From Dipetalonema caudispina (taxonomy: Eukaryota > Nematoda > Chromadorea > Rhabditida > Onchocercidae), in contig JABVXV010000505.1 of assembly GCA_013365325.1 (NCBI GenBank), positions 1-32,979 on the forward strand: a stretch of DNA of 32,979 nt. Direction: 5' to 3'. The translations under genes were made by a program, and so were the position numbers. Shown in pieces: positions 13,101-23,300 of the stretch (position 1 is the first letter of the stretch; every line of letters begins with the position of its first letter). The notes beneath the pieces were generated by a model. The model was not told the DNA's origin. It did no database searches and saw nothing but the letters and a program-made list of their open reading frames with translations.

Positions 13101-13862
13101 CCGAGGGACCGAATACCGGATACTATTTGTTTAATTCTTTCATGAGACTTATTGATAAGATTAAAATAACATAGCAGTAACCTTGGCAAGATTTTTCACA
13201 TCCTTTAGCAGCGGGATTTTGTTGACAGTTTGGTTGTTGCCTACGTAGTTTATTTTTTTCAGTACAACCTTGCTTAATGTAATCAAATTGATGCTCCCCT
13301 GGACAATTTTGCTTCTTCCATATTCCAACTTTATTATCAATCAGTAGATAATTCTCAATCTGCAATACTTAGGCTATGCATTAACCTAATAGAAACGCAA
13401 ATTTTCGAGATTGACTTGTTATCTGCACTGTTATAAATTTACGAGGATGCCATTGTTGTAAAAAATATCCCTATTAGAATGTCATCGAATATTTTCAATT
13501 TATACATACTTCTTGGTCACTAAGCGGAATACATTGATAAAATGATTGTGGATTATCAGCAGCACGGATATGCTCCACAGTCATACATAAACTATTCTCC
13601 ACCGGTACATTTCCATTTCCTACAACAATTTTTTTTCAAGAGAAAAAAATTAATAATGCGTATATAGAAAGTTTTGAATTTTATGCAACCTTATAGTATA
13701 CATATTTTCTTTTTAAAATTCATAGATTTTATTAAAATTTAATGAAGGATTCTTGAATGGAAACCTTTACAAGCAGAGATATGATATTTACCAAGCTTGG
13801 ATAACTAACTTACCGCTTACATAATGTAGCATGAGAAAAAGTATTTCGTAACTTATAGACAT
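7148..13862 (-). CDS. Secreted cysteine-rich multidomain protein (peritrophin-like, WR1/lustrin-type repeats, EB modules)
   Basis: Nineteen exons in transcript order: 13862-13814, 13619-13510, 13359-13182, 12817-12706, 12437-12263, 12153-12057, 11306-11091, 10997-10837, 10742-10641, 10531-10460, 10298-10090, 9962-9731, 9452-9344, 9129-8893, 8609-8437, 8019-7914, 7829-7715, 7580-7438 and 7275-7148. They total 2,724 nt (907 aa plus stop) with every phase compatible. Residues 1-17 are a short hydrophobic leader (MSISYEILFLMLHYVSG), read as a signal peptide. Residues about 25-95 and 115-190 are two related units with FxQCIP, GIW and C-(P/G)-G-x-x-FD-x(5)-C, resembling degenerate chitin-binding peritrophin-A. 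Residues about 240-686 are serial CPxG...GxCCPxPxC repeats, the worm WR1/lustrin type. Residues 687-744 and 818-865 look like EB modules. The protein is likely extracellular, in cuticle, eggshell or matrix; this role is inferred from domains only. The least certain junction is 12057/11306 (GTCAGA donor). I do not recognise a named orthologue. Confidence 0.85.
9963..10089 (-). other. GC-AG intron in the cysteine-rich gene
   Basis: This intron separates exon 11 (ending at 10090) from exon 12 (starting at 9962). Using the GT just inside the intron (CAA|GTGCTT) gives phase 0 and puts a stop 15 codons into exon 12. Using the GC donor CAACG|GCAAGT gives phase 2. It joins as CG|A (Arg) and opens the conserved CPIGGCCCPAG frame of exon 12. 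GCAAGT is the classic non-canonical GC donor, matching U1 except at the GC position. The acceptor is CATTCAG. Confidence 0.75.
13814..13862 (-). CDS. Exon 1 of the cysteine-rich gene (signal peptide exon)
   Basis: The ATG at 13862-13860 opens a 16-codon exon ending at a strong GTAAGT donor (13813-13808). It encodes a hydrophobic leader, with an ILFLML core, that joins in phase 1 to the next exon (GNGNVPVENSLC). It is too short to show as an ORF. The start was chosen because it supplies the leader expected for a Cys-rich secreted protein and fits the phase of exon 2. Upstream, TATTAG lies close to the ATG and could be a trans-splice acceptor. Confidence 0.75.
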
Positions 13863-13872
13863 TGAAGATAAG

Positions 13873-13950
13873 AGAGCTAATACTAGTAGGCAGAAAAAAA
13901 TTAATAGTAGTACTGGTGGTATTAATAGTAATAATAGTAGTAGTAATCGT
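13873..13950. repeat. Imperfect (AGT/AAT)n trinucleotide tract
   Basis: Low-complexity TAGTAA/TAGTAG-type trinucleotides lie immediately upstream of the cysteine-rich gene's start codon, in its promoter or 5' UTR. There is no other visible signal. Confidence 0.6.
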
Positions 13951-15110
13951 AATCTGTGATAGCATTAGCAGCTAATAACGCTGCAAATAGCGCTTTTGGT
14001 AATTGAGTCGTGCGGTACCGACTACAGTAACGATCGAATTTCCACGGAGTTTCCAATGAGATCGAAATCCTAGTAAGAGCAACTCACTTATCTTTAAATG
14101 TTTGCTTGAAAAGTATTTCGTTACTGTCAAACTAGTTCGCACGTCGTGGTCAGAAGCTGATTCCACCTATGTCATCTTAAAATCTAGTTTATTATAGCTA
14201 TCTAAATAATGTCCCGGTCTTGCTGCACTTCTTTTTTCGTTTTGTCACTTAAGTACCTCTTCAATAATAACAATTCCAATGTATCCTCCATAAATGCACA
14301 CCGTTCCTAACTCACCCACAACCATTTGCATGAATGTTTCCCCATTGTGTCAACATTTTCAGTTATTTTAATCACTTTATTGAATTTTAATGCATATAGC
14401 TCAAAGGTACAGCCTGACAATGGTCAGTGTCTGTACCTATGTAAAATCAAAATGCGAAAAAAAAAAGAACAAAAAATGCATCATCAAATCTGAAGTAATG
14501 GTAACAAAAATATAACGTATAAAACAAAAAGTATGAAACACTGACTACAATATAAATACACAATATTCCAATCATATTACATATTACAATCATCATGGTT
14601 TCCAATGTTTCAGTATGCCGTTTCAAGATATATTCCGATATTTTTAACAAAAAGAAGCCTATTTTATATAAGCCTTTGATCATATGTCAGGAGAATCCCG
14701 CAGAATTGGTCGTAATACATTTCAACCATTCACGCTGTTTTTCTACAAATAAAAAGCACGCTGTAGTAATAGCAAGCAAAATTCAAAATATTGGTAAAGA
14801 AAAGTGAAATTATTCAGAAAATGCCTTCGTTGAACGCTCTCCATTTGAAGCTAAGAGGCAATCTTTCTTGCACCTTAGACAGCGACCGATCATTTCAATA
14901 TTTCTTGTGTGATTTAAAAAAAAAAAAAAAAAGAAAAAAAAATGCAGTTTAAAAAATGCTTCCACGAAGAAGAAGCAAGTTGTACATCGAATAATCAGAA
15001 ATAATATAAATAATATAGGGAAACTGCTAACACTGAAAAACTTACCATCACATCGTCAATATTAAACTAAAATTTCCAAGTTGAAATGATTGCAAACTTA
15101 GAAGAGCATG

Positions 15111-15116
15111 TTTATT
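15111..15116 (-). terminator. Possible trpp-1 polyadenylation signal
   Basis: AATAAA on the minus strand lies about 235 nt beyond the trpp-1 stop. It is the nearest canonical hexamer I noticed downstream. In AT-rich DNA such hexamers are common, so support is weak. Confidence 0.3.
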
Positions 15117-15350
15117 GGTTTGTATCTGCATCTTTACACCTTTTCGATGTTCGGAGCAACGTAAATTGTATTCGTACTTTTTTCACGTAACTTTTTCAAC
15201 GTAACTTTTTTGTATATGTGATCAGATTTTCCCAAATTATCACCAGTTTTTCCAGTATTAGATATGAGACAAGAACAGACATAAACAATGGAAAAAAAAA
15301 ACTGACCACATGGAAATCACTTCCTTCCATCCGACATCAGTTAAATATAA

Positions 15351-16222
15351 TTAAAATGCCGGATGCTTTTGAATTAGTTGTTCGAGTCTGCTATTGAAAA
15401 GTTCATTGCTCGACTGAGCATTACTTTCAATTAATACGTTTTTTACCACTCCATCAACATATGCCTTAATTTACATGCTAGTATATATTTTAATTTTACA
15501 TTTATATCTCCCTCCTTTTCAAACCAGACAACAAAGTATTGCTTTTAGCACTTGTAATTTCAATCGAGATACAACGAAAAACTAGATGTAAAAGAGTACC
15601 ATGTCTTCGACTGATTAAGTGGAACAAGCAAAAATACAAAAAAAAAAAAAAAAAAAAAAATACATGCCGTCCATTACCTGGTAAATGCTACGCATAAGCT
15701 CCGGGATCCCGGCTGCATTTGGGTCCGTATTGAGAACCATTTTCAGTCCCGTGGGTGTTTCCAGATAATTTAATTTATACTGACTAGTTTCAAAACTATT
15801 CACTTGTTGAATTCTGAAATAGAAATAATTTTCCATATTACTGTCTCCTTCACTTACTTAACCATCGTCAGGTTACATAGCTCTGGACAGATAAAATGAA
15901 AATGGAAAGAAGTAGGACCCCGGAATGTGAATAAATTGAGAAGAAATTCAGGAACTAACCCAGCCGCTGTCGAAAGTTTCAAAGCAAACGAGCGTAATGA
16001 TAACAGCATGCCATACATCAGTTTCAGTTCCTGTAGCTTTTTTAATTATTATAAACCACGCCTGACATTTCAGCACAACTTAATTAAATTTAAGGAAAAA
16101 TGTCAAGAAGGAGAATGAGGTACCTGTTCCATTGACATTATCGCCTTCTTTTCCCGTTTCCACTCCCTGTACAGAACACATGTACCATCTCGATTAAACA
16201 AATAGAAATTGAATATGGTCAT
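15351..16222 (-). CDS. trpp-1: TRAPPC1/Bet5, core TRAPP tethering-complex subunit
   Basis: Four exons: 16222-16124, 16030-15960, 15813-15678 and 15464-15351. They total 420 nt, giving 139 aa; metazoan TRAPPC1 is about 145 aa. The longin-type fold is recognisable throughout. Exon 1 gives FNFYLFNRDGTCVLYREWKR. Exon 2 gives LKLMYGMLLSLRSF. Exon 3 gives ETSQYKLNYLETPTGLKMVL followed by NTD. Exon 4 gives the AYVDGVVKN segment and the ELFNSRLEQLIQ helix ending in HPAF. TRAPPC1 is a small core subunit of the TRAPP complexes, which act as guanine-nucleotide exchange factors for Rab1/Ypt1 in ER-Golgi transport and autophagy at cytosolic membrane surfaces. All phases match (0, 2, 0). An intronic poly-T run on the sense strand lies just past the exon 3 donor. 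Identification rests on alignment from memory to the human family member and is secure. Confidence 0.94.
15639..15660. repeat. Poly(A) run (poly(T) in the trpp-1 intron)
   Basis: More than 20 consecutive A on the plus strand lie in trpp-1 intron 3, about 18 nt beyond the donor of exon 3. It is probably a slippage-prone homopolymer. A similar but interrupted run lies at about 14917-14941. Confidence 0.8.
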
Positions 16223-19200
16223 TTTATCCTGCAATACTTTCAAATGATGGTTATCTTTGCTAGAAACGAATTGTAGGCATTATGCTTCCCACAGCACGGG
16301 CAAATTTATCCAATGCTTATTTGCTTAAAACTTTTCTCTTCCTAATCATAGGATGATTTACCCATTACGTAGGTAACTTTTTCCTCACAAAATGAACAGA
16401 GAGGTAGTTAACATGTTATTCGCGATATATAAATAACATACTGTCCTTCTTATCTTAAACATTAGTACAGCACAGTTAACCTACAGCACGTCTGAGATAT
16501 CCTTCTTCAAATGATCAGGATCAGCGAACAACGAACAACTGAGTAGGAAGAAGACACCATTATACAATCATTTTCCATTTCCGCTTTGTTGACTTATTTT
16601 AAATTTTGAGGTTAAACCTTGAAAGTTTATCAATCCCCATTTCTCTCCAGCTACTTTACTCTCAGATTAACCTTAATATACCCAAAGTATGAGCATTACC
16701 GTTCAGGTTACTTCCTTTGGCCAAATCTATCACAACTTCAATTAAAAAGAAACAGCCCAGCAAGTAAACATAAATTCTAGAGCTAATCATGAATGGGTCA
16801 GGAAATACCGCACGGGCCATAAACAACAACAGGATGTTCCGGAATTGCTCACGTCAATTCATTCCCGGAAGTCGGGTCTGCACGCTTGTTCACAGTTGAC
16901 CTCATTGCGGTTATCCGGATGGTTCTGCGCTGTACTGCTAATGATCAGTTTCATTGCTTCATTGAAATTGACCGGATAATCGTTCATTTTAGTGAGTAAA
17001 TTTATAGCCCTTTGCTTTAATAATTATTATCCAGATGATTTTTATTTCAGTGATATTCGGATTAAATTTTAGTCTCATTAACTTTTTTCCGAGCATATCT
17101 GCACCGATGGATATGATGAATTAAATAGCTAAATCGGATAGCTTTCATGATTTAAATTAAAACAAGCTTAAATGAAAACAATCAAAACAGCTGTTGAGGT
17201 TGAATCAGTTCCCGAATGCACGGGAATATTATCGAGACTTGTTTATTATTCTGAATCACAAATTGGATACATCCATTAAATGCTTTATCGTAGCATATGT
17301 AATGTAATTAATAGCACTTGTTTTCGAAATCTGATCAGATACTATTTGAAAATGACAAAAGTGGATTGGTGTGGTCAATGATCGATGGTCACTCTCTCAT
17401 TTTCTGCAGTAAGAGAAGTAAGATTTGTGTAAACGGCGATCTTCACCGTTCTATTACTGCTCAGTGTCATAACCTTGCAGTTAAGTGACCTGTTGCTGTT
17501 GCCATTCGGTGTTATGGACAATAATATACTGCGCACTTCTTTGTATATTCATAAAAATTTTTCCTTTATCCGAAGATTTCGGGAGTAATAATCTTTTTGG
17601 TACAATTCTTCCGGGTGACCAACGATTCCCTATACTCCTTTCAGAATCTAAAACTGGATTTAGCATATCTATAAGCTTTCTCCATCCGTATCGTTTATTC
17701 TCAGTCCCATTTTAGCTTACCAGAGGTAAAGTCTTCTATATCGTCATTTCTGGATTTCATTTATGATTTTCAGAAATTGAAATTCTGTCAATGCCTACGG
17801 AGCTAATTTCCTACTCCGTTTCCGTTTTCTTTTCTTTTTTTCCTTTATTATTAAATTTCGATCATAAAATATTTCCCATTGTAGTTTGAAATTTATTACC
17901 CAAGGTTATTGTTTAAGGAATTATTTTCTTGCTAAAAGTTGTCATCCTGTTTGGTTTCGTCAACATATGTGGTAGGCGAATCATCCAGAAAATGAGTTCG
18001 GCGAGAGTGATTCGGATCAATCCTAACGATATCCGGAACAACAACGGTTATCGTGATGCGATGTGATGTATCATCACCATATAACTGTTTCATTTCTCTT
18101 TCTCTTTCGAGTGCCATCGTTTTGGTTATGTGCAGAAGCTTGCATTGGACATACATAGAGTAGTGACCTCTGACGTGGACATGCTTTTGGACATCAAAAT
18201 AAAGTACACAGAACGGGACCGAACGCACGCCTCTTTTACTGAAGTCATTTTTCTTAGATGCTCTCCCCATGTTATGTGTACTCAATGGACATCTCCTGTA
18301 TACCTCAGGTACTGTCTTTTTCCATCCCTGCCTCTCCCTTTTTCTCTTTATCACCTTCCTCTCTCTTTCATCGAAAATACCGTTATTGATTTAGTCCAGA
18401 AGAGGGAGGGTCATCCAGGAGGGAGGGTCAACAATGAAAAAGCGATGGCCCCCATCACTTTGACCCTTCCAGTAACTAAAGCATTTCTTGTGTGGCAACC
18501 TTCTCTCCAAGATGTTTTCTTTACCCTTACATTTGGTCACATTGTGGTCAGTTAACTTTCGATATGATGCCCTTTCATTAAGAAATTATCTATATACAGG
18601 CATTATTCCTCTCTTCTTTCTATGGCGGTATTTGGTATGAAAATGTACAACTGCCAACTGCAAAACTTATCAGATGGACACTTCATAATAGAATAAAAAC
18701 GCTCACATGAATATCACTACGTTTACGTAACTTATCAGTTATCTTTACTTGGCTTCTTCTGAAATACCTGATAGTGATCAATCATCCATCACATTTCGCA
18801 GCTATCTTCTAACTACTCATTCTTCCATAATTTCGTTTACGGTTCACTGCACTTTTTATCGCGCTGCACCTCGCTACTGCTTCGCAGTGCTTACTGCTAG
18901 TACACTGCACTCTTAGCTCTTGTACTTTCGATAATTGGCTTTCTTAACTCCTCTCTGCGTCTCTTCACTGTTTACCGTGTTTTCCACAACGAGCAAATCG
19001 TTTGCTAACACCTATGTTCTCCTTCCCTTGAATGATCTCTCTCAAAACCCCTCCTTCTATGCTGCGCCATTCTTAAATACACTTTTTTTTGTCTCACTGT
19101 TTCTATCTCTCCTGCTGGTATCGTTGCGTTTCGTTCTTTTCCCATCTTCCTTCGTTCCCTCCAATATGCATTCTCCTTCTAACCTCCGTGTTGCGACACG

Positions 19201-20355
19201 CGGTGCGGTTGTGATGCGTCTAGCACGTGCGGCTCTGTCGCATTGCATGGGATGTTGTGAGGTGGAGTAGATTAAATGATTGTGCAGCGAGTTCACAAAA
19301 TGGAAGGTTTTCGGGTTTTGTAACTATTTCAGTGTATGATGAGTGACAGGATATCCTTATTTATCCATCCCAATACCGCGGAGTGGCGGGAGAATAGTTT
19401 CACTTCGGGAATTTTGTCGCAATCTGAACTAAGAGTAAGACGGTACAACCAGTTACCAAATAGTTTGTAAGCATAATACTTGTATTTCACTCAGAATATT
19501 GAACCACTGATTTGGGTAACGGACGGATGTTGCTGAATAATGGAGTGGTAAAACGCATTTCACTACATCGTTTTTGTTTTTCGGTAATTTATATATATTT
19601 TTAGGGGCTTATGCAGATACGTGACGTGCAACACAGCTGCGTGAGCCGTCTTTATGCATTACTGTGAATGATATCATTGCATTATCAGTCTCATCGTTCT
19701 TTCATATCTGATCTCTCGGGCATTATTAATAGCGGTAAGGTAAGGATTATTTTCTTTCCCTGAAAATTCTTTGCAATAGAATCGATCATACCGTTACGTT
19801 AGTGTTCATCATTCAAAAATCCCAGCATTGATATTCCTTATTCATACGGATGCTACTGAACTGATTTCTTTTGCTGATGGCAATAAAATTGCTCGTTTGA
19901 GATATGCTTAAATCTGGAATAGGTCGTGAAGCCATCCAAAACTAATGAAAGCATCAACTTGTTAGAGTAGAATAGGTTCGAAAACTAATGAAAACACGAG
20001 TTTTAAGTGTGTGAAATCACAGTTTTAAATGATCTTATCCACTATGGCATGGAATAATTGGTTGTTAATTGCACTTTCGCAGTCACTCGTTCAGGAATGT
20101 GCAGAGAGTGTTAAACAGCTGTATACAGTGATTGATTAGGTGGATTAATATAGGCCAAGCAGCTAGTGTAGCTCCTTCCATTCAACTGTAATCCACTGGT
20201 CTATAAAACTAGAAAACTCTAGACTAGACTAGATTCGTTCGGCTGCTTTTATTTGTTACCGGTTACCTGATCGTATGTATGATTCAGCCTTGAATTGTTT
20301 CAGCCTTATCGATAACAGTCCAACTGCTTAGACATATTGTAATTGGAAACAAAAA
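16223..20355. other. Divergent intergenic region between trpp-1 and alg, no supported gene
   Basis: This 4.1 kb stretch separates two divergent genes. Two blocks (about 16.8-17.0 kb and 17.9-19.3 kb) are visibly less AT-rich. The overlapping antisense ORFs at 17932-18354 (-) and 18130-18555 (+) have compositionally skewed, pyrimidine-rich sequence and no recognisable domain. Candidate sites include TGACGTGG (18171-18178), a palindromic GCACGTGC E-box (19223-19230) and ACGTGACGTG (19619-19628). Distal promoter, enhancers or non-coding 5' exons of alg are likely occupants. Confidence 0.5.
16229..16231 (-). promoter_or_regulatory. Candidate spliced-leader acceptor of trpp-1
   Basis: On the minus strand the sequence AGTATTGCAG is followed by only six bases (GATAAA) and then the trpp-1 ATG. 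No upstream coding exon is apparent. A strong 3' splice site hugging the start codon is what nematode SL1 trans-splicing produces. A cis-spliced non-coding 5' exon is the alternative. Confidence 0.5.
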
Positions 20356-23300
20356 ATGGCAGCAATCGATCAACAACAGCAACAAGTTCTGAGTCTGCTG
20401 GGTCAGTTTTTCGTACTTATTTCTTTAGAAGCCATAATGGATATATGAAGAAGTTGCATTCCTTTTTGTTGATTTTCGACTTCCCATATTTTGAAATCCG
20501 CAGCTGTAAGACAGTTCATCGTAATTTATTATATTTTGAGACGTGGTGTCTTGCTTAAGTATCACTGATCGATTTGTTGTAGTCATGCTCATACGATTTA
20601 ACTGCATCTAATAGAATTCTCGGAAGGTTAATTTTGTTTTCATATGATAACGTTTGAGATATTTACAGAGGCATTTAATTTTGGCGATCGACAGGGCACA
20701 TCGGCCTCGGGTATGGCGCCATACCAACCATTTATGCAACAAATACCAAATATTTTGGGGAGTCCTCAGTTTCCTCAAGCGGGAAGCAGCCAGTACCATA
20801 TTCCTCAGCAACAACAACAACAAACAGCTTTGCAAGCACCACTTCAGGTTTACTCATTTTCTGATTTCTGCAGGGTATGAATCACTTAATGACAAGCTGC
20901 GATCCCCTTGATTAGCGCAATTTACAGCACATTTCTTATCATTTTTCAGGATGCTTACCAATTAGCTCCAATCAATCCTGGTCCAGTGCAAATGATGCTT
21001 GGTGGTAGCGGTGGAGCACCATCGTTCGACAGTCGTCCTCCTGGATCTTTGGCTCCCGGTGGACCAGTGGGAAGTGGTGATGGCTCGGAAGCACCCCTCC
21101 CTCCCTCAACTAATGTACCGCTACAACGTCCTCCTGGACAGTCATCTGGTAAGGTATTATTAATCTGGAGTCTTCTGAGTGATTTTGTTGGGGTTTGTTT
21201 CAGTAATACTTATGACGGCCTTGATTGTAATTTTCTGGAAACTAAAGGTAATCATCCTTCCCAAGTGTGACATAATTCCTCTATTTTTCCGTGTTCATCA
21301 GGATAAGAAAGTCGTCGACAGTTTTTTAACTGATGTTGATTATCCAGAAGATTGTACATTTCTTTAGGACCCATACAATTCCAATGTCCTCGCAGACCCA
21401 ATCATGGCATAGAAGGACGCGCAATAGTTTTGCGCGCAAATCATTTCGCTGTTCGTATACCAGGTGGTAATATCCAGCATTATTCTATTGATGTGCAACC
21501 GGACAAGTGCCCACGTCGAGTTAACAGGTTCAGCAATCTTCCATCTTTGCGTTTAAAGATTTGAAATTTTTTGCTCTTATCGTAGGTTAATTTTAATTAT
21601 CTGATTTCAGAGAAATTGTGAACACTATGATCCGTGCTTACCAAAAAGTGTTCAGCAATGTCCGTCCAGTATATGACGGAAAACGTAATATGTATACTCG
21701 AGATCCTCTACCGATTGGACGTGAACGATTGGAATTGGAAGTTACACTACCAGGAGATTCTGCTGTTGATCGGCAGTTTACTGTTGCCATTAAATGGGTT
21801 TCTACGGTAACATATCTTTGGCTTTCGTTGGTTTTCTGCTTCTTGTCGTGGATGTTGTAAAGTTTTAGGATTGAAAAAGTTTTGTTTTTTCAGGTTTCAT
21901 TGTCGGCTCTTGAAGATGCAATGGAGGGACGAGTCCGTCAAGTGCCTTTCGAATCTGTGCAAGCAATGGATGTGATTTTGCGACATTTACCTAGTTTAAA
22001 GTACATTTCATAAGTTTTTCTTTTTCAAGTAAGGGACCACTGGTACTGTTCCATGTATCTGTTGCATTGCGGTGTTATATTTCTCAAAGAAATATCGTAA
22101 AATGTAATGGAATTGAATCTTAGATACACTCCTGTTGGACGATCATTTTTCTCGCCGCCATTAGGCTCAGCACATGGTCCATCACATTCAGCGCAGCAGT
22201 ACCATACGGAAAGTAAGCTCGGTGGTGGTCGGGAAGTTTGGTTCGGTTTCCATCAGAGTGTGCGACCAAGCCAATGGAAAATGATGCTCAATATTGATGG
22301 TTAGGTTTTATAACTTCGTTTTTAATATGGTGGGTTTTATTCATTGATTTAATTGAGTTTCTTTTACTGTTCAACTGTTTCTACTTGGGAAAAAAATTGA
22401 TGTTGTATCTCCTCTCTGGTTTGGGAATAGGTCATGTAGAGCGAGCGACCTGCGAGATAGTGTGGACATGCTGATGAAAACATCCATATAACTTTGTCTT
22501 GTGCTATTTAAGGAGAAACTGAGAGGGATGGAACTTCTGATTTTTGCAATATTTGGGTCATTTGTTAGCTGTTGATCAGAGTACCAGGATGTTATTGTTT
22601 TATTGGTTTAAATTATGTACTTCAGTTTCGGCAACTGCATTTTATCGCTCAATGCCGGTGATCGAATTTATTGCGGAGGTGTTGGAAGTGCCGGTGCAAG
22701 CGTTATCCGATCGCCGTTCACTGTCAGATGCTCAGCGTGTTAAGTTCACTAAGGAAATACGCGGTTTGAAAATTGAGATAACTCACTGTGGTTCTATGCG
22801 ACGTAAATACCGAGTGTGTAATGTTACTCGAAGAGCAGCCCAAGTGCAAACGTTAGTTCATTATCACGTTTCTTTAGGATGAGAATAATTACTAGCAAAT
22901 CACATTTCCTGGATTTCTCTGTTCAAAGTACTGTCGTCAGCAAATGTTTTCGCTTGCTTTGGTGAATCTTGGTTGTATTAAGTCTGGTGACAGCTTGTGT
23001 TGTGATCGTTAAGAAACTATGATTGCTGCATACATCAAAATATAAGAAATTTCAAGAAAAAAAATCAGTCGTTAACGCTTACAGATTTCCGTTGCAACTT
23101 GATTCGGGACAAACCATTGATTGTACGGTTACCAAATATTTTTACGACAAATATCATATGCAACTGAAGTATCCACATTTACCCTGTCTTCAAGTGGGTC
23201 AAGAGCAAAAACATACATATTTGCCTCCGGAAGTGTGCAATATTGTTCCTGGCCAGCGCTGCATCAAGAAACTCACGGATACGCAGACCAGTACAATGAT

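Larger units (their letters stand above)
13863..15350. other. Intergenic region between the cysteine-rich gene and trpp-1, no gene seen
   Basis: This 1.5 kb probably holds the promoter of the downstream minus-strand cysteine-rich gene and the trpp-1 3' UTR. The short ORFs here (for example near 13972-14166 minus and 14595-14807 plus) show no family features or plausible splice partners. Confidence 0.55.

Noticed and set aside
17932..18555. Overlapping antisense ORFs of 140 and 141 codons
   Set aside because: Both are compositionally skewed, overlap each other, lack domains or splice partners, and could arise by chance in the GC-richer block.
20654..20911. 85-codon plus-strand ORF at alg exon 2
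   Set aside because: It is out of frame with the Q-rich alg exon that splices cleanly on both sides.
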